From: Rozella allomycis CSF55
Taxonomy: Eukaryota; Rozellomycota
DNA: 50,535 nucleotides
Assembly: GCA_000442015.1 (NCBI GenBank)
Contig: KE561190.1
Location: 1 to 50,535 of the forward strand
Direction of reading: 5' to 3'
A program made the position numbers and the translations under genes. Below the pieces are notes generated by a model, which did no database searches, was not told the DNA's origin, and worked only from the letters and a program-made list of their open reading frames with translations. Shown here piece by piece: positions 21,328-32,888 of the stretch (position 1 is the stretch's first letter; each line of letters begins with the position of its first letter).

Positions 21328-23623
21328 ATGACATTTGAGGATTTGGACTGGCGTTGTATCAACACCATACGTACTTTATCAGCTGACACTGTCCAAAAAG
21401 CGAATTCCGGACACCCAGGAGCTCCTATGGGTAAAAGTATTCTAAAGCAGCAAAGTAGGGTGTGCACCAATGGCGCATGTATTATTCTCTCGTTTCATGA
21501 ATTTCTCACCAGGGAATCCCCATTGGGTAAGTTTATCTGTTTTATTTTGACCAGTGGAACAGGGACCGATTTGTGTTATCGAATGGTCATGGCTGTGCGC
21601 TGCAGTATGTGATGCTCCATCTTCTGGGGTATAATTTGAGCATGGAAGATTTGAAGGCGTTTAGACAGTTGGATAGCAAGACGCCTGGACATCCTGAGGT
21701 GCATATGACTGATGGAATTGAGGTAACTACTGGACCGCTTGGCCAGGGGATAGCGCAGGCTGTTGGATTGGCGATTGCTGAGGCGCATCTGGCTGAGAGG
21801 TTTAACAAGGATGGATTCGAGTTGTTTGACAACTATACGTTTGTTGTGCTTGGCGATGGGTGTATGCAAGAGGGGGTTGCATCTGAAGCGTGTTCGTTGG
21901 CAGGACATTTGGGATTGGGAAAGTTGATATTGCTGTATGATGATAACAATATACAAATTGATGGATCTACTGATTTGGCGTTTACTGAGGATGTGATGAA
22001 GAGATATGAATCGTATGGATTTCATGTGTTGAGTGTTGAGAATGGGGATAGTGATTTGGAGTCACTTGAAAGAGCGATTGAAGAGGCGAAACGTGTGAAG
22101 GATAAGCCAAGTATGATTAAAGTGAGAACAACGATTGGATTTGGATCTAAATTGCAGGGGACCGAAAAGGTTCATGGAAATCCACTTGGAAAGGAAGGGT
22201 TGGCTGAAGCTAAGAAGAAACTAGGGTTTGATGAAAATGAATTCTTTCACGTGCCAAAGGATGTTCAATCATATTTTGAAACATTGAAACGCAAGGGGGC
22301 TGAAAAGGAAGGAAAGTGGAATGAAATGTTTGAAAGATATGCAAAAGANGACATTGAAACGCAAGGGAGCTGAAAAGGAAGGAAAATGGAATGAAATGCT
22401 TGAAAGATATGCAAAAGAATATCCAGAATTGGCGAAAGAATTGAAGAGAAGATTTGAGGGAAAGTTGCCTGAAGGATGGAAAGATTTGTTGCCCGTTTAT
22501 TCACCAGAAGATGCCGCAGTGGCAACTAGAAAGCTTTCAGAGATTGTTTTGAATAAAATAGCTGATAAAGTTCCAGAGTTGGTTGGAGGNAGCAGTTGCG
22601 ACTAGAAAGCTGTCTGAGATTGTTTTGAATAAAATAGCTGATAAAGTTCCAGAGTTGGTTGGAGGGTCGGCTGATTTGACTCATTCTAATTTAACAAAGT
22701 GGAAAACATCTGTAGATTTCCAGAAAAAGGTAATAGAAAGAGATAAAGATGAAAGGGATCAAAGAATGGAAACCCAGAAGGGAGATATTTTAGATTTGGA
22801 GTGAGAGAACATGCAATGGCAGCTATTGTGAATGGATTAGCAGCGTATGGAGGTTTAATTCCATTTGGCGCGACGTTTCTAAATTTTATAACTTATGCTT
22901 GGGGAGCTGTTAGATTGTCAGCGTTGTCTCATTTGAAGACTATTTATATAATGACGCATGATTCCATTGGGCTTGGAGAAGATGGACCAACACATCAACC
23001 GATTGAAACTGTTGCAGCGTTGAGAGCGTTACCAAACATGTTAACAATTAGACCAGCCGATGGAAATGAAGTAAACAAATTGAATTAATCTTATAAAGAC
23101 ATCTGGAGCGTATGCCATTGCATTGGAATATAATGGACCATCAACACTTTGTTTAACAAGACAAAATGTTCCTCATTTGAAGAATAGTTCAATTGAAAAT
23201 ACAATGAAGGGGGGCTATATTTTAAATGATGTTGAAAACCCACAAGTGATTCTTGTAGGAACTGGATCTGAGGTTTCATTGTGTGTTGAAACAGCTGAAT
23301 ATTTAAAAGATAAATTGAACATCAAAGCGAGGGTAGTTTCAATGCCATGTGTAGAATTATTTGAGAAACAATCAAATGAATATAAAAAGAAAGTTTTTAG
23401 TGCTCAAGTTCCAGTTGTTTCAGTTGAGGCAATGTCCACATTAGGTTGGCATAAATATTCTCATTTTCCGATTGGAATTGATACATTTGGGGCTTCAGCG
23501 CCTTATCAGCAAGTTTATAAAAAGGTTGGATTGTCTGTTGAAGCCATAAGTGAGAAAGTTTCCAAAGTTGTTTCATTCTATAAAAACAATCCAATTGAAG
23601 ATTTAATCTCTCGTCCCTTTTAA
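21328..23623 (+). CDS. transketolase, interrupted by two contig joins
   Basis: ATG at 21328 ([20 protein letters not shown]). Introns 21431-21458, 21527-21554, 22730-22764 (35 nt, the longest here) and 23071-23098. Thiamine-diphosphate motifs: [33 protein letters not shown] with the later NN ([10 protein letters not shown]), then the pyrimidine-domain EFGVREHAM-like segment ([17 protein letters not shown]) and [16 protein letters not shown]-terminal domain [15 protein letters not shown] and [19 protein letters not shown]. Known: transfers two-carbon ketol units in the non-oxidative pentose phosphate pathway. Single Ns at 22349 and 22590 are each flanked by the same about 70 bp twice, so the printed frame contains two artificial duplications; the real protein is near 670 aa. 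Complete otherwise. Confidence 0.95.
22281..22418. repeat. duplicated contig ends at N 22349 (transketolase)
   Basis: About 68 bp before the N is repeated after it with three differences, two of them synonymous. Best read as two alleles left unmerged at an assembly join. Confidence 0.85.
22516..22666. repeat. duplicated contig ends at N 22590 (transketolase)
   Basis: About 74 bp before and after the N are the same, with four differences, all at third codon positions and all synonymous. Confidence 0.85.
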
Positions 23624-23666
23624 ATCGTCCAATTTAATTTCTAAATTTTAATAAACTTTCTTTTAT

Positions 23667-25094
23667 TTAAATGAGTCCCAGTTGGTTCATTTGAAGGTGA
23701 GATTGGATTGCACTCATCGCTTGTTTCACTTGAAGTGTTTTTCTCGCTTCTTTAATCCATTCAAGCGCCATCAATCTTGGCCAGCCTTTCAAACTATTCA
23801 ATTCTCGCGTTGCCATTTCAAGATTACCTTTGGAAATCCAATTCTCACTTCTTGCCAAAATACAATCAACTTCCTTTCCTTCAACGTTCCCATGCAATTT
23901 AAAAACCAAACTAGAAAATAAAAATGAAAATGCGTGATTCTTCAACGATGAATTATTCTCTGGTATAAACGCTACCCTCCTCACCCTTGGAATTATCTCT
24001 CTGAATCCATCAATCAAACTTTGCTCTGACATTACCCCTGCATTAGACACTTCTTCGGGTATTTCTTTAACAATTTCTTTAACAAATTCTGTGCTACATT
24101 CATTCTTCAATCCATTCAATGGAACACTAAAATTAACTCTTGTGGGATTCTCAATTGCATTCAAAATAGAATTGGCAAACAATAGCTTCTTGGAACTCTC
24201 ATTCAAATGTTTCGTTAGGTCATTCTCTTCTTTAACTTTCATTTCCAAAACTTTCAATTCCAATTCCAGTTCACTTAATTTAGACAATTGTCCATTTCTC
24301 TCTTCTGCCACTTGTTTTCTCACTCTTCTTTTGAAATCAGCTTCCATTTCCTTCTTTTGCTTCTCCAATTGCTTTGTCATATTCTCTTGATACAAACTCG
24401 CTTGTTTTTTCAATTCATCCATCATCACTGTTTCAATTTCTGTTGCTAATTGAATCTTTTGGTTTTCATAATATTTCGTCAATTCAGACATTTCACCTTT
24501 CCTCGCTTGCTCAACAAGATTCATTTGATTCTTTATCAATTCCAAAAACTGTTTGCTCAATTCTTTAAACCCCTCATCAACAGCCCCATCCTTTACCAAT
24601 TCTTCAACACTCTTATCTACTTGCACCAATGACCCATTCAATCCCCCAACATCATTCAATTTAGCAATCTCTTTGATCATCACAACAAACTCTTGCATCT
24701 TCTTTTTCGCCGCCTCCCTCTCAATCTCCTCCTGTGTTTTAGAAGGGGCCGGCTCTGGCTTCTTCTCCAAAGTCTTCAACACACTCTCCTCACTAATCCT
24801 TCCCTCTTCAATCAAAACAATCCCATCCTTTTCCGTCAAATGCTCCTTTTCAATCCCCCTCACATAATCCACAAATCTGCCCAAATTATACGCAATCTCC
24901 TTGTGCGTCCTCAAACACACATCAGCACCTGGCACATTCTCGCGGAAAAATCTCTTGAATTCTCGATCAGATTGCGCATATATCGTCGCACCAATATACG
25001 TAGGGGCAACCATTATTGCTATTCCCTTGGCGATTCGCTTAGGCCATTTTAGTTTGCTTGGTGGTGTGCTGGAATACGCTCGGCGGATATTCAT
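23667..25094 (-). CDS. MIC60: MICOS complex subunit MIC60 (mitofilin)
   Basis: A single intron-free frame of 475 codons from ATG 25094. Order: a short basic mitochondrial presequence (MNIRRAYSSTPPSKLKW), one inner-membrane segment (IAKGIAIMVAPTYIGATIYA, about residues 21-40), a long coiled coil (about 105-300, rich in Lys/Glu/Gln) and the conserved C-terminal mitofilin signature (ATRELNSLKGWPRLMALEW, then ARKTLQVKQAMSAIQSH). Known: Mic60 holds cristae junctions together and contacts outer-membrane complexes from the intermembrane space. Length is close to fungal homologues. It converges on transketolase with only 43 bp between stop codons. The absence of introns is notable among its spliced neighbours. 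Confidence 0.93.
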   Translation of the reverse strand: MNIRRAYSSTPPSKLKWPKRIAKGIAIMVAPTYIGATIYAQSDREFKRFFRENVPGADVCLRTHKEIAYNLGRFVDYVRGIEKEHLTEKDGIVLIEEGRISEESVLKTLEKKPEPAPSKTQEEIEREAAKKKMQEFVVMIKEIAKLNDVGGLNGSLVQVDKSVEELVKDGAVDEGFKELSKQFLELIKNQMNLVEQARKGEMSELTKYYENQKIQLATEIETVMMDELKKQASLYQENMTKQLEKQKKEMEADFKRRVRKQVAEERNGQLSKLSELELELKVLEMKVKEENDLTKHLNESSKKLLFANSILNAIENPTRVNFSVPLNGLKNECSTEFVKEIVKEIPEEVSNAGVMSEQSLIDGFREIIPRVRRVAFIPENNSSLKNHAFSFLFSSLVFKLHGNVEGKEVDCILARSENWISKGNLEMATRELNSLKGWPRLMALEWIKEARKTLQVKQAMSAIQSHLQMNQLGLI

Positions 25095-25479
25095 CTTTTA
25101 ATTTATGGAATATGGGGCTTACCAGCATCGTTGGTAATTGATTGTGATTGGTTACCAATTTGCAAGGGTAATTGGATGTGGTTGACACTAGCTTGGCTCG
25201 CGTTTAAATTCTTCATTAGAATTATAATGAATATATTTATACTGCTTGCTGTTGAAGGCGAAATAAATGGAATGTGCAAAAAATACAATATTCTCTCTGT
25301 CAGGCTCACCTTTGATTCAAGCAAATAGTCTATAATGAGCATTTTTGCAATATGAATGCGAGTGGAGATGGACAATGTCGTGGGAACCCGAACCCGAACA
25401 TGTAAATCTATTAATGTGAGCGATGCGATGTCAACCGCCAGACACAAAATGCTTAATGCTTTTCGTAAAGCACAAATAT

Positions 25480-25590
25480 GGAGTAAGATGCCTATCAAGT
25501 ATCAAATTGTAAAATCATACGATGCTTTGTGAAAAATCACGAACATATTTAATTTTTTAATGCCGAAGCGAGTACAGCCGCTAGTATATC
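25480..25590 (+). repeat. dispersed repeat, copy 2
   Basis: Matches the minus-strand copy at 16375-16476 (GATGCCTATCAA ... AATTGTAAAATCATACGAT ... GAAGCGAGTACAGCCGCTAG). It sits in the 650-bp gene-free stretch 25095-25744, whose remaining sequence (including CGTGGGAACCCGAACCCGAA at about 25380) may be more of the same element. No coding frame recognised. Confidence 0.6.
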
Positions 25591-25744
25591 TAAAAATTGT
25601 ACAAGGTGTTCTATAAAAGCGCCGAGGCAAAATTTGGACCTTATAAATAGCATGCCAAAATTTTATAAATTATAAGTCTCTTTATAAGAGCATTCGCCAA
25701 TAAAGCGGTCTTTCTTTAATAGATCGATTTTGTAATTTTCCTAA

Positions 25745-27411
25745 ATGTTTACACAAGTCGGCTTTCGATGTAAAACATGCGGCACTACAAAACACACACA
25801 GACTCAAGAAGGACTTTATATTTGTCAATATGGCCATCAAACTTTGGTAACCAGATACGATCAAAATATCCAAAGGACTATTTAAACGAAGAAATCGATC
25901 CAGATGCATTCGCTTCACAAAGCAGGATGGTCAAAACCAAAAAACTTACTGTCAGTCAGAAAACGGAAGAAAAAAAGACTGTGACTGTAAAGGGCCGGTA
26001 TCATGGCAAGAAATATCGGTTAATGAAGAGTTTTCAGAAGATATTGTTGTATCAAGTTGATTGGATGATTAAGAATTGGGAGTGCGATGCTGTAGTTAAA
26101 GTAATGGCTTTGATATTGGGAAACTAGGATGTCATGAAAAAACAATGGCTTTGTTATGCATCGGAGGCTGCGTCCATTTATTGCGTTGATAAGAAAGTGA
26201 ATGATGATGAAATATCAGAAATCAGCACTTCATCTGAATCTGAAGAAAACTATGTAAATCTTTCACACCTTCCGGAATTGAAACTTCATTTATCATTGTC
26301 ATTTTGTTATCTTTCACTGATATACTCTAATAATGCGGTTTGTTTGGCCGATATTCATAGGTAACTATTAGCTTTACTTTTGATAGATTGGCGTTACAAA
26401 GCAAATTCCCCTGTTTAAATATTCTTCAGACACTTAAAACGAAACCATTTAAAGAACTTAATGATAAACAGGTATAACAAAGCTTTTTCAATCAATAATA
26501 GTTAACACAAAATACAGCCAAAGTTTACAAACAGACAGAAAAGTTACTTTATTATTTGATAGAACGACATAATTTTCCACACCCAACATTTAATACCACC
26601 TTGTTTTTCTTCAAAGCTATAAGATCTTTATTAATTCCTTGTAATTTACTTTATTTGTATCTTATAGACTCTTTATATCCTTTCGCCATTGAATTGCTGA
26701 AACTTGGCGGTATGTTGACAAACAAGACAAAATATGTTACATTGCCTTGCTTAGTTTCTACTTGCTATTTGCTAATCACGATTAAGTTTGTGTATAATAT
26801 CGATGAAAATGGTCAAGCTGCCTACGACAAATTCGTGCAAGGGTTGCCTCAGTTATCACAACTTTTAGATATGTGGAAACATAANTATCACTATAAAATT
26901 TGTGTATAATATAGATGAAAATGGGCAAGCTGCCTATGATAAATTTGTGCAAGGGTTGCCTCAGTTATCACAACTTTTAGATATGTGGAAACATAAATTA
27001 TCCAACAAGTTTATTGAAAGTGTTAGAGATATGTCTATATCTGACTGTAAAGAATATCTTTCCGAAGTTTCCACGACTCTTCAGAAGCAATTGCCAAATC
27101 ACAATAAAAACACCATAATGTCCCAATTTTTAAAAGAATCTTTCATGGGTGATCAGCCTGAAGCTGAAGTGGGAAACACTCTGAGCAAACGTCAAGATCT
27201 TTCAACTCAATTGGATGAATCCACAGAGAGGCGAATATACAATTTCGATCCGTTTGATCAAGCTGAACATCCAAAGGAGCATTCTCAGTTGGTTAAATTC
27301 TTCTCAAGAATGCTCAATCTACCTGGATTCTGGATTGACAAAACTACATGCGAGTTGGAAAAGAGTATCAATAGGCAAATGCGCAGCGCCAAGAAGAAAA
27401 CAGAAAAGTAA
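25745..27411 (+). CDS. RRN7: RNA polymerase I core-factor subunit RRN7/TAF1B
   Basis: ATG at 25745. The first exon encodes the N-terminal zinc ribbon (FRCKTCGTTKHTQT ... LYICQYGHQ). Introns 25847-25875, 26101-26127, 26361-26386 and 26472-26501 (26-30 nt) lead into the first cyclin-like region (LMKSFQKILLYQVDWMIKNW), an acidic Ser/Glu linker, LSLSFCYLSLIYSNNAVCLA-type helices and a second cyclin-like region; the C-terminus is basic. Known: Rrn7/TAF1B is the TFIIB-like factor that places Pol I at the rDNA promoter. A single N at 26885 is flanked by two versions of the same 100 bp, so part of the frame is printed twice. Stop at 27409-27411. The zinc ribbon and exon order make the call secure; the C-terminal half is divergent. 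Confidence 0.85.
26786..26997. repeat. duplicated contig ends at N 26885 (RRN7)
   Basis: About 98 bp appear twice. The five differences I count inside the aligned coding block are all synonymous third-position changes (ATC/ATA, GGT/GGG, TAC/TAT, GAC/GAT, TTC/TTT). Confidence 0.88.
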
Positions 27412-27549
27412 CTGGTGAATTATAGATATTGTAACTTAATGTACTATAGAGTATACTAAAATAAATAGAAGTCATTAGTTCTACTGTCTAAGAGAAAGTT
27501 ATTTATTGACGCTACCCACTTTGAAATATTTGTTAAAACAAAAAGCCAT

Positions 27550-27897
27550 TTATTCTTCGTCATCGTCATCGTCTCTATTTCTTTCTTCCCTTTGAGGTCT
27601 ATTAGAGGCCTCACAAGCATCAATCCAATCACTATATACATCGATAGGTTCACTCAAATCTAAAACACAAATCCACAATCTCTTTACAGTGAATAACTGA
27701 CTGATAATCTGCAGAACATACTCGGCAACTTATTATACCAACATTATGATCTCGGTCTCTAAAGAATACCTCTAAATATTTTCTTACAGCTTCACTTCAA
27801 CAGATTTATCATGATTGCAAAATGGACATGTAAAAGACTTTTCTAAAGTCACTTTTACTTTAGTTGGTGCCTTTCTTTTTGCTTTTCTTTTACCCAT
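27550..27897 (-). CDS. ELOF1: transcription elongation factor 1 (ELOF1/Elf1)
   Basis: Three exons (27788-27897, 27688-27758, 27550-27659) with 29- and 28-nt introns give 96 aa. A basic N-terminus ([16 protein letters not shown]) is followed by a four-Cys zinc ribbon (FTCPFCNHD ... [11 protein letters not shown]), then the conserved [17 protein letters not shown] and an acidic tail. Known: Elf1 binds elongating RNA polymerase II, helps passage through nucleosomes and acts in transcription-coupled repair. Length and motifs are typical. It lies 138 bp from the convergent RRN7 stop. Confidence 0.95.
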
Positions 27898-28175
27898 CCA
27901 GTTTTCTGATTTTTCCGAAAGATTACTTAAGTCTTACAAGAGTCTTGCAAAATGTAATGTATTAATATATTCTTCATTAAAGCATTAACAATGTTATTTG
28001 AGTCTTCGTGGAGTTTTAGGCTCAGTCACAAGAATCCATCGCTGTAAATAGCATTGTGTAGATTTACTAGAATAATATAAATATATAAAATAAACAAATT
28101 TCACTTTGAATTGCTTCAATTGTTTCGATATATTTTGGTTCACCTTCAGACCAAGCCACTGTATTTTTATTCATA

Positions 28176-29150
28176 ATGGTAAATCAAATACGCTTTAAAT
28201 ATATAGATTCGCAAACAAGCTCGCGAGAGGCGTGATTATTTATTCAGAAAATCCCTAGAAGTGCAAGAACGTCAGACATATGAACGAAAACAAAAGCTGA
28301 AACAAGCTATCCAAGGTAATCATCAACAAAGTCCAAGAAAGATGGAAAATATGTCCCAAAAAGTGCTGATTTAAAAGATTTAGATTTTGATCCAACTCAA
28401 GAAGTGAAAACCCATATAGATGATGAATATGCCAAAGCTGGAGTTCGAGATCCTAAAGTTTTAATTACGACTTCTAGAGACCCAAGCAGTCGTTTGCTAC
28501 AGTTTTCAAAAGAGATGAGATTGGTTATACCAAATTCACAAAGAATGAATAGAGGAAACTATGTTTTAAAAGATGTAAGATTAACTAGCTAGTTAAATGA
28601 AAGATTGTTGATGCATGTAGATCTAATGAAGTTACAGATTTAGTAATACTGCATGAACATCGTGGTGTACCAGGTATATTATATTTGTTGGGTATAAATA
28701 GATGGAATGATAGTTTGTCATTTTCCATATGGCCCCACCGCATACTTTTCATTGCACAATGTAGTTCTTAGACATGATTTGCCTGATCAGGGGAATGTTA
28801 GCGAGGCATATCCACATTTAATTTTTGATAAATTCACCTCAAATCTCGGGCAGCGCGTTAAGAATATTTTAAAGTTTCTTTTTCCAGTCCCCAAGGAAGA
28901 AAGCAAAAGAGTGATGACGTTTGCGAATAATCAGGACTTTATTTCATTCCGCCATCATGTTTATTTCAAGACTGGGAATCATGTAGAAATGGCTGAAGTT
29001 GGGCCGCGATTTGAAATGCGACGTAATTAATGGATTTAATTGTTTATAGCATATGAATTGAAGTTGGGAACTATTGATGTACCTGATGCTGATGTGGAAT
29101 GGGTATTGAGACCATTTATGAACACTGCAAAGAAGAGGGATTTTCTCTAA
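28176..29150 (+). CDS. IMP4: U3 snoRNP protein IMP4 (Brix domain)
   Basis: The first exon is only the ATG (28176-28178). Introns 28179-28206, 28316-28341, 28575-28603, 28674-28701 and 29023-29049 give exactly 278 aa. N-terminus [20 protein letters not shown]; Brix core [77 protein letters not shown]-terminus [18 protein letters not shown]. Known: Imp4 with Imp3 and Mpp10 anchors U3 snoRNA to pre-rRNA for 18S processing in the nucleolus. Placing the start in a 3-nt exon is required because no other in-frame ATG precedes the conserved N-terminus; this exon is as short as a start exon can be. Confidence 0.94.
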
Positions 29151-29180
29151 ACTTTTACTAATAAATATATGTTATTTATT

Positions 29181-32023
29181 TCAATGTTCAAATAGAGACT
29201 CTTTGAATGGAACTTCAAGAGCATTGAGAGCATTTAATACATCATCAACAGAATCTTCTTGTTCATTATATTCATCTAAAATTAAACAAATGGATTCCAT
29301 GTGTTCAAGAAGATTTGGGGGAATAGAAAGGATGGAGTAATTAAAGAATGCTTTCTGTCAATTAAATCGATTATTTGAGAGGCTAATTATTAACCAAAAA
29401 ATGGGATACCAGAGTCTAAAATGTGGTCTGGAATGCCCGCCAACTTTGCACAATAGAGACCCCAGCTATTTTCTGATTCACCATCAATAATTCTTTATTT
29501 TTTTATTTATTAATATACTTGTAAAGAAAAACGAGTGATTGTTCGTTACCTTCTTGAACAATTGTTTTGGTGGTTTTCCAACAAATTTTTGATTCATTTT
29601 CCAACAAGTTTAACTTTTTAATTTCTTTATTGAATTATTAAAGATATTATTTACCATGAAAGTGAGTTATGGCAATTGTTCTTGGAGTGCCTGGTGTAGA
29701 AGAGGAAAGGTATTCAATCAATCCACAGAACAAACTAATTCCATCTTTTAATACAAATATTTATAAAATTACCGTTGGAGTTTGTTCCTTTGCCAAATTC
29801 ATCTAACAACAATAAAGATTTTGGAGTTAATTGTTTCAAAGCATTAGAGACTTGATTAACGTCAATTAAGAATGTGCTTTGGTCCAAATATATAAAATAT
29901 TAAATTTATTACTCTTGCTGCAGAATCTTTTGTTTGTATTCTCGTCAGAATTNGGTCAATTAAGAATGTGCTTTGGTCCAAATAAATAAAAAATAGAATT
30001 TATTACTCTTGCTGCAGAATCTTTTGTTTGTATTCTCGTCAGAATTTTATCACATAAGCCGATTATTGACCCTGGCTTTGCTGGAATGAAGCTTCCTAAA
30101 TGGGCCATGTAAACAGTCAATCCAACTTGTTTTAAATAAACAGATTTTCCCGAACAATTCGCCCCTGTCAATATAATAATTTTTGAGTCATTGACTAGGA
30201 CACAGTCATTAGGCACAAAGACGTTTACAAATATTTGGGTGATTGGATGGCTACTTGAAGAATAATGAATCATTTACAATCCGTTTATTATTTGAAGATC
30301 ATCTGAATCGTTAATTATTGGGCAGCCCAAATTTAAATCAATTGAAGTTGCTGCAAACGCCATCAAACTGTAGTTAGATAAATTCCAATGTTTTTACCAA
30401 TCAAGTTCGTAAACTACATTTAGAAAATTCTCAATTTCATTTCCAAACGACAAAAGCCCCTCATTGAGTAATGTCAATATTTCCAATTCCTTGTCGATTA
30501 TAGCAGAATGAAGATCACCAAGATAACTATCAAGCTCTTTATTATTTTAAATGTTAAACTCACCGTGCATTCTTTGATGTTTAAAATAAATCGCATTCTC
30601 TGTTGAAAATTGAAACTCCAAGCCATACATACTGTAATCCATTAATGGATCAATGTGGGGTTCCAACTGAATACAAATTAAATAACAGAATTGTGGATAA
30701 TAAACGACATTCAAAGTTGTTGGAAACGAAAAATGTAAATCTTCTTGCAGGGCTGCTGCCACGTGGGACTATAAATGTAGATCTTGAAACTTACTAGGAA
30801 ATCTGGCAAATTATCAAAAGTTTGTCTCAAATGTGCCAATTCTTCATCAATCCCCACATTTATTACAACGCGATCTTCTATTTTGCTCAAGTCAAAATCA
30901 ATAGCAACTTCAACATGGGTAATAACATCTTGAAATATTTCTGGATTCATTTCCAAAAGAACATTCAAAGATTTCAACCCTTCAAGACCCTTGAACTCAC
31001 CCACTTGTTTTGAATAGATTAAATTATTCATCAATTTGCAAAACTTTATTATCAATTGATATTCCTTGTATGAACACTTTGCATTATCTTTCAATTTCTT
31101 CAACACGCCGCAAACCATTGAAAACAATTTAAGAAAATCTTTTATTCTTTGGAAAGATTGAATGTTTTCTCTAATAATTTTCACACTCTCCAATCTCTTG
31201 TTAATAATCCCTAGATCTGTCAAGGGTCGTTGCATCCATTTCTTTAACGTCTTTTTTCCTCCAGCCGTCACAATATGCTTAACAAACAATCCAAACAAAC
31301 TTATTCCCTCCTTTTGTCCTCCAATGTGAGACGCCGGGTGATATTCATTCTCAAATATCTGCAAATCTTCAAGTGTCTCTTTCGAAACGTACATGTATGT
31401 CGCCCTTTATCAAACAATTCAATGATATTACAGTTTAAAAATGCAAACATCAGAGAGCCAAGTATTGAAATCTATTTGGTTGCCTTCAAGATCTTCCAAT
31501 CTATAATTCTGACACACAAACGATGCGACACAGCAAAGTGTTTGGATCTATCATCAACCATCAAATATCCCCATACACATTTCTCATCTATATCACACAA
31601 TTTATCATGCCACTTTTCGTGCAAGTACTCGATCAGCTTCTCATTGCAAACAAAGTCACTCTCAGGCCTCACAAATATATTGAAAGAATTAAGATTATCT
31701 TTCGCACTAGTTCTGACGCACTGAAGATTCTTCCTCGATAGTTTCTCACTAACCAATATAATTGTTGGCCCTACAGTCATAATCACTAGTTTAGGCTTTG
31801 AAAGAGGTTTACACTTTGACACTACATTATCTATCCCTTCGCATACTGAAAATAGAGGCAACATATACGCTTGCTTTTCAAAAAGATCAATATAGGCGGC
31901 GGTTAGCCATTCTTCTGAAAAATATATACAAAGGACAATGTCTTCAAAGGTTTCCTTGAAAGTCTTTACATCAGCTTCTAGTGGTTGATTCTCTTCTATC
32001 AATTGTTCTTGATCTTCCTCCAT
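29181..32023 (-). CDS. MSH5: meiotic MutS homologue MSH5, crosses one contig join
   Basis: ATG 32023 (an upstream in-frame ATG at about 32071 is possible) starts an acidic N-terminus; the stop is at 29181-29183. Connector/core helices include LQIFENEYHPASHIGG and KEGISLFGLFVKHIVTAGGK, KTLKKWMQRPLTDLGIINKR, which match MSH5 rather than MSH4. The ATPase domain begins SHPITQIFVNVFVPNDCVLV and has the Walker A variant LTGANCSGKSVYLKQV, then HLGSFIPAKPGS. Several short introns lie between 29300 and 30600. The N at 29953 is flanked by two versions of the same 92 bp. Known: MSH4-MSH5 clamps recombination intermediates and promotes crossovers. Its presence argues for a meiotic, sexual stage. Splicing of the C-terminal part was not fully traced. 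Confidence 0.87.
29861..30046. repeat. duplicated contig ends at N 29953 (MSH5)
   Basis: The same 92-bp exon-intron-exon stretch appears on both sides of the N. The exon parts agree almost perfectly while the intron interior differs at several positions and in length, as expected for two alleles. Confidence 0.85.
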
Positions 32024-32114
32024 TGAAAATGATTTGCGCGGCAAAGTAAGCCACCAAATCTTGTATTTCACGTGTAACGGTTACTACAAGAATTTAATAA
32101 CCTTTTTTCATTTC

Positions 32115-32438
32115 CTAGAAGTCATCTCGTAGTGCATTCTCCACCATTGAAGATATATCTTTTAAAGTCCTAGTCGTAATCAAGAAATGATTATTTGATT
32201 GGCAGTTTCGACCCTTGCATTTGTCTTGGCAATATTTTTCCCATAATTTCGTTCAATAAAAACATGACCATTGGAAGAGCGTATTAGTGAGCACTGTAAC
32301 AGCTCACGTGGACTATACCCGTCTTTGAGAGCTTGGTTATGACAATAATATGCTGTGTGTCAATCAATGGTCGTTGTTGAAATTTTTTGAGTCACTTCAT
32401 CATGTTCATCTAACTTAAATTTTAAGAATTTCGTATTG
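32115..32438 (-). pseudogene. unassigned coding-like remnant, frame-disrupted
   Basis: On the minus strand a protein-like frame (LKFKLDEHDEVTQKISTTTI, then after a TGA YYCHNQALKDGYSPREL and RSSNGHVFIERN) is followed, in another frame, by a Cys-rich end (WEKYCQDKCKGRNC ... LKDISSMVENALRDDF) that stops at 32115-32117, 92 bp before the MSH5 start on the same strand. I found no standard 26-30-nt intron that joins all parts. It may be a decayed gene or exons of a gene with an unusual splice. No family recognised. Confidence 0.3.
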
Positions 32439-32445
32439 CTTTTAG

Positions 32446-32545
32446 ACAGCACTTTGTTGAATAAAATTCTGAGCACTAGTTCATTTGGGGCTAGTGGTTA
32501 CCAAAGGTTTAAGGGTTTACGGCCGTTACCAAAAGATTGGCTCGT
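32446..32545 (+). repeat. direct partial duplicate of 33725-33815
   Basis: Shares GCACTTT, GTTGAATAAA, TGAGCACT and the 25-bp block around GAAGGTTTAAGGGTTTA-GGCCGTTA-CAAA with the 3' end and downstream flank of the small minus-strand gene at 33764-33997. It includes a degenerate copy of that gene's last codons (KPLNL), so it is a decayed local duplication. Confidence 0.65.
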
Positions 32546-32777
32546 CGTTAATGTTTCGGTGCGAGAAATGGAAGCATTGAATATTACCAAAAACAATGAC
32601 TGCAGTATGAGAGACTTGAAGTGAAGAAGAAAAGTTACAATAGACGCTTTACTATTACAAATTAATAATTAAACAAAACCAGGTAAATAGAATCAATATT
32701 TGTTAAGTTAACTTTGAATTCATATTCCTAGTTTGTTAATTATAAAAAGACAGTTGGTTGGTAACTCGAAACAATTG

Positions 32778-32880
32778 TGACGAATGGCTCTTAGGAAATC
32801 GACTTGGTTGTTTGGGACATGCTCGTTTCTTCTACTTGAATAAGAATTAAATCTTAACGACTTAACAAATGTAAAATATT
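32778..32880 (+). repeat. inverted partial duplicate of the 3' end of the 32889-33308 gene
   Basis: Plus-strand copy of minus-strand sequence from 33055 down to about 32880: GAATGGCTCTTAGGAAATCG, ACTTGGTTGTTT, then an internal deletion of roughly 90 bp, then TGTTTCTTCTACTTG-like and TGTAAAATATTGATTTTATT. Together with the gene end it forms a near-perfect inverted repeat around 32880. Confidence 0.7.
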
Positions 32881-32888
32881 GATTTTAT

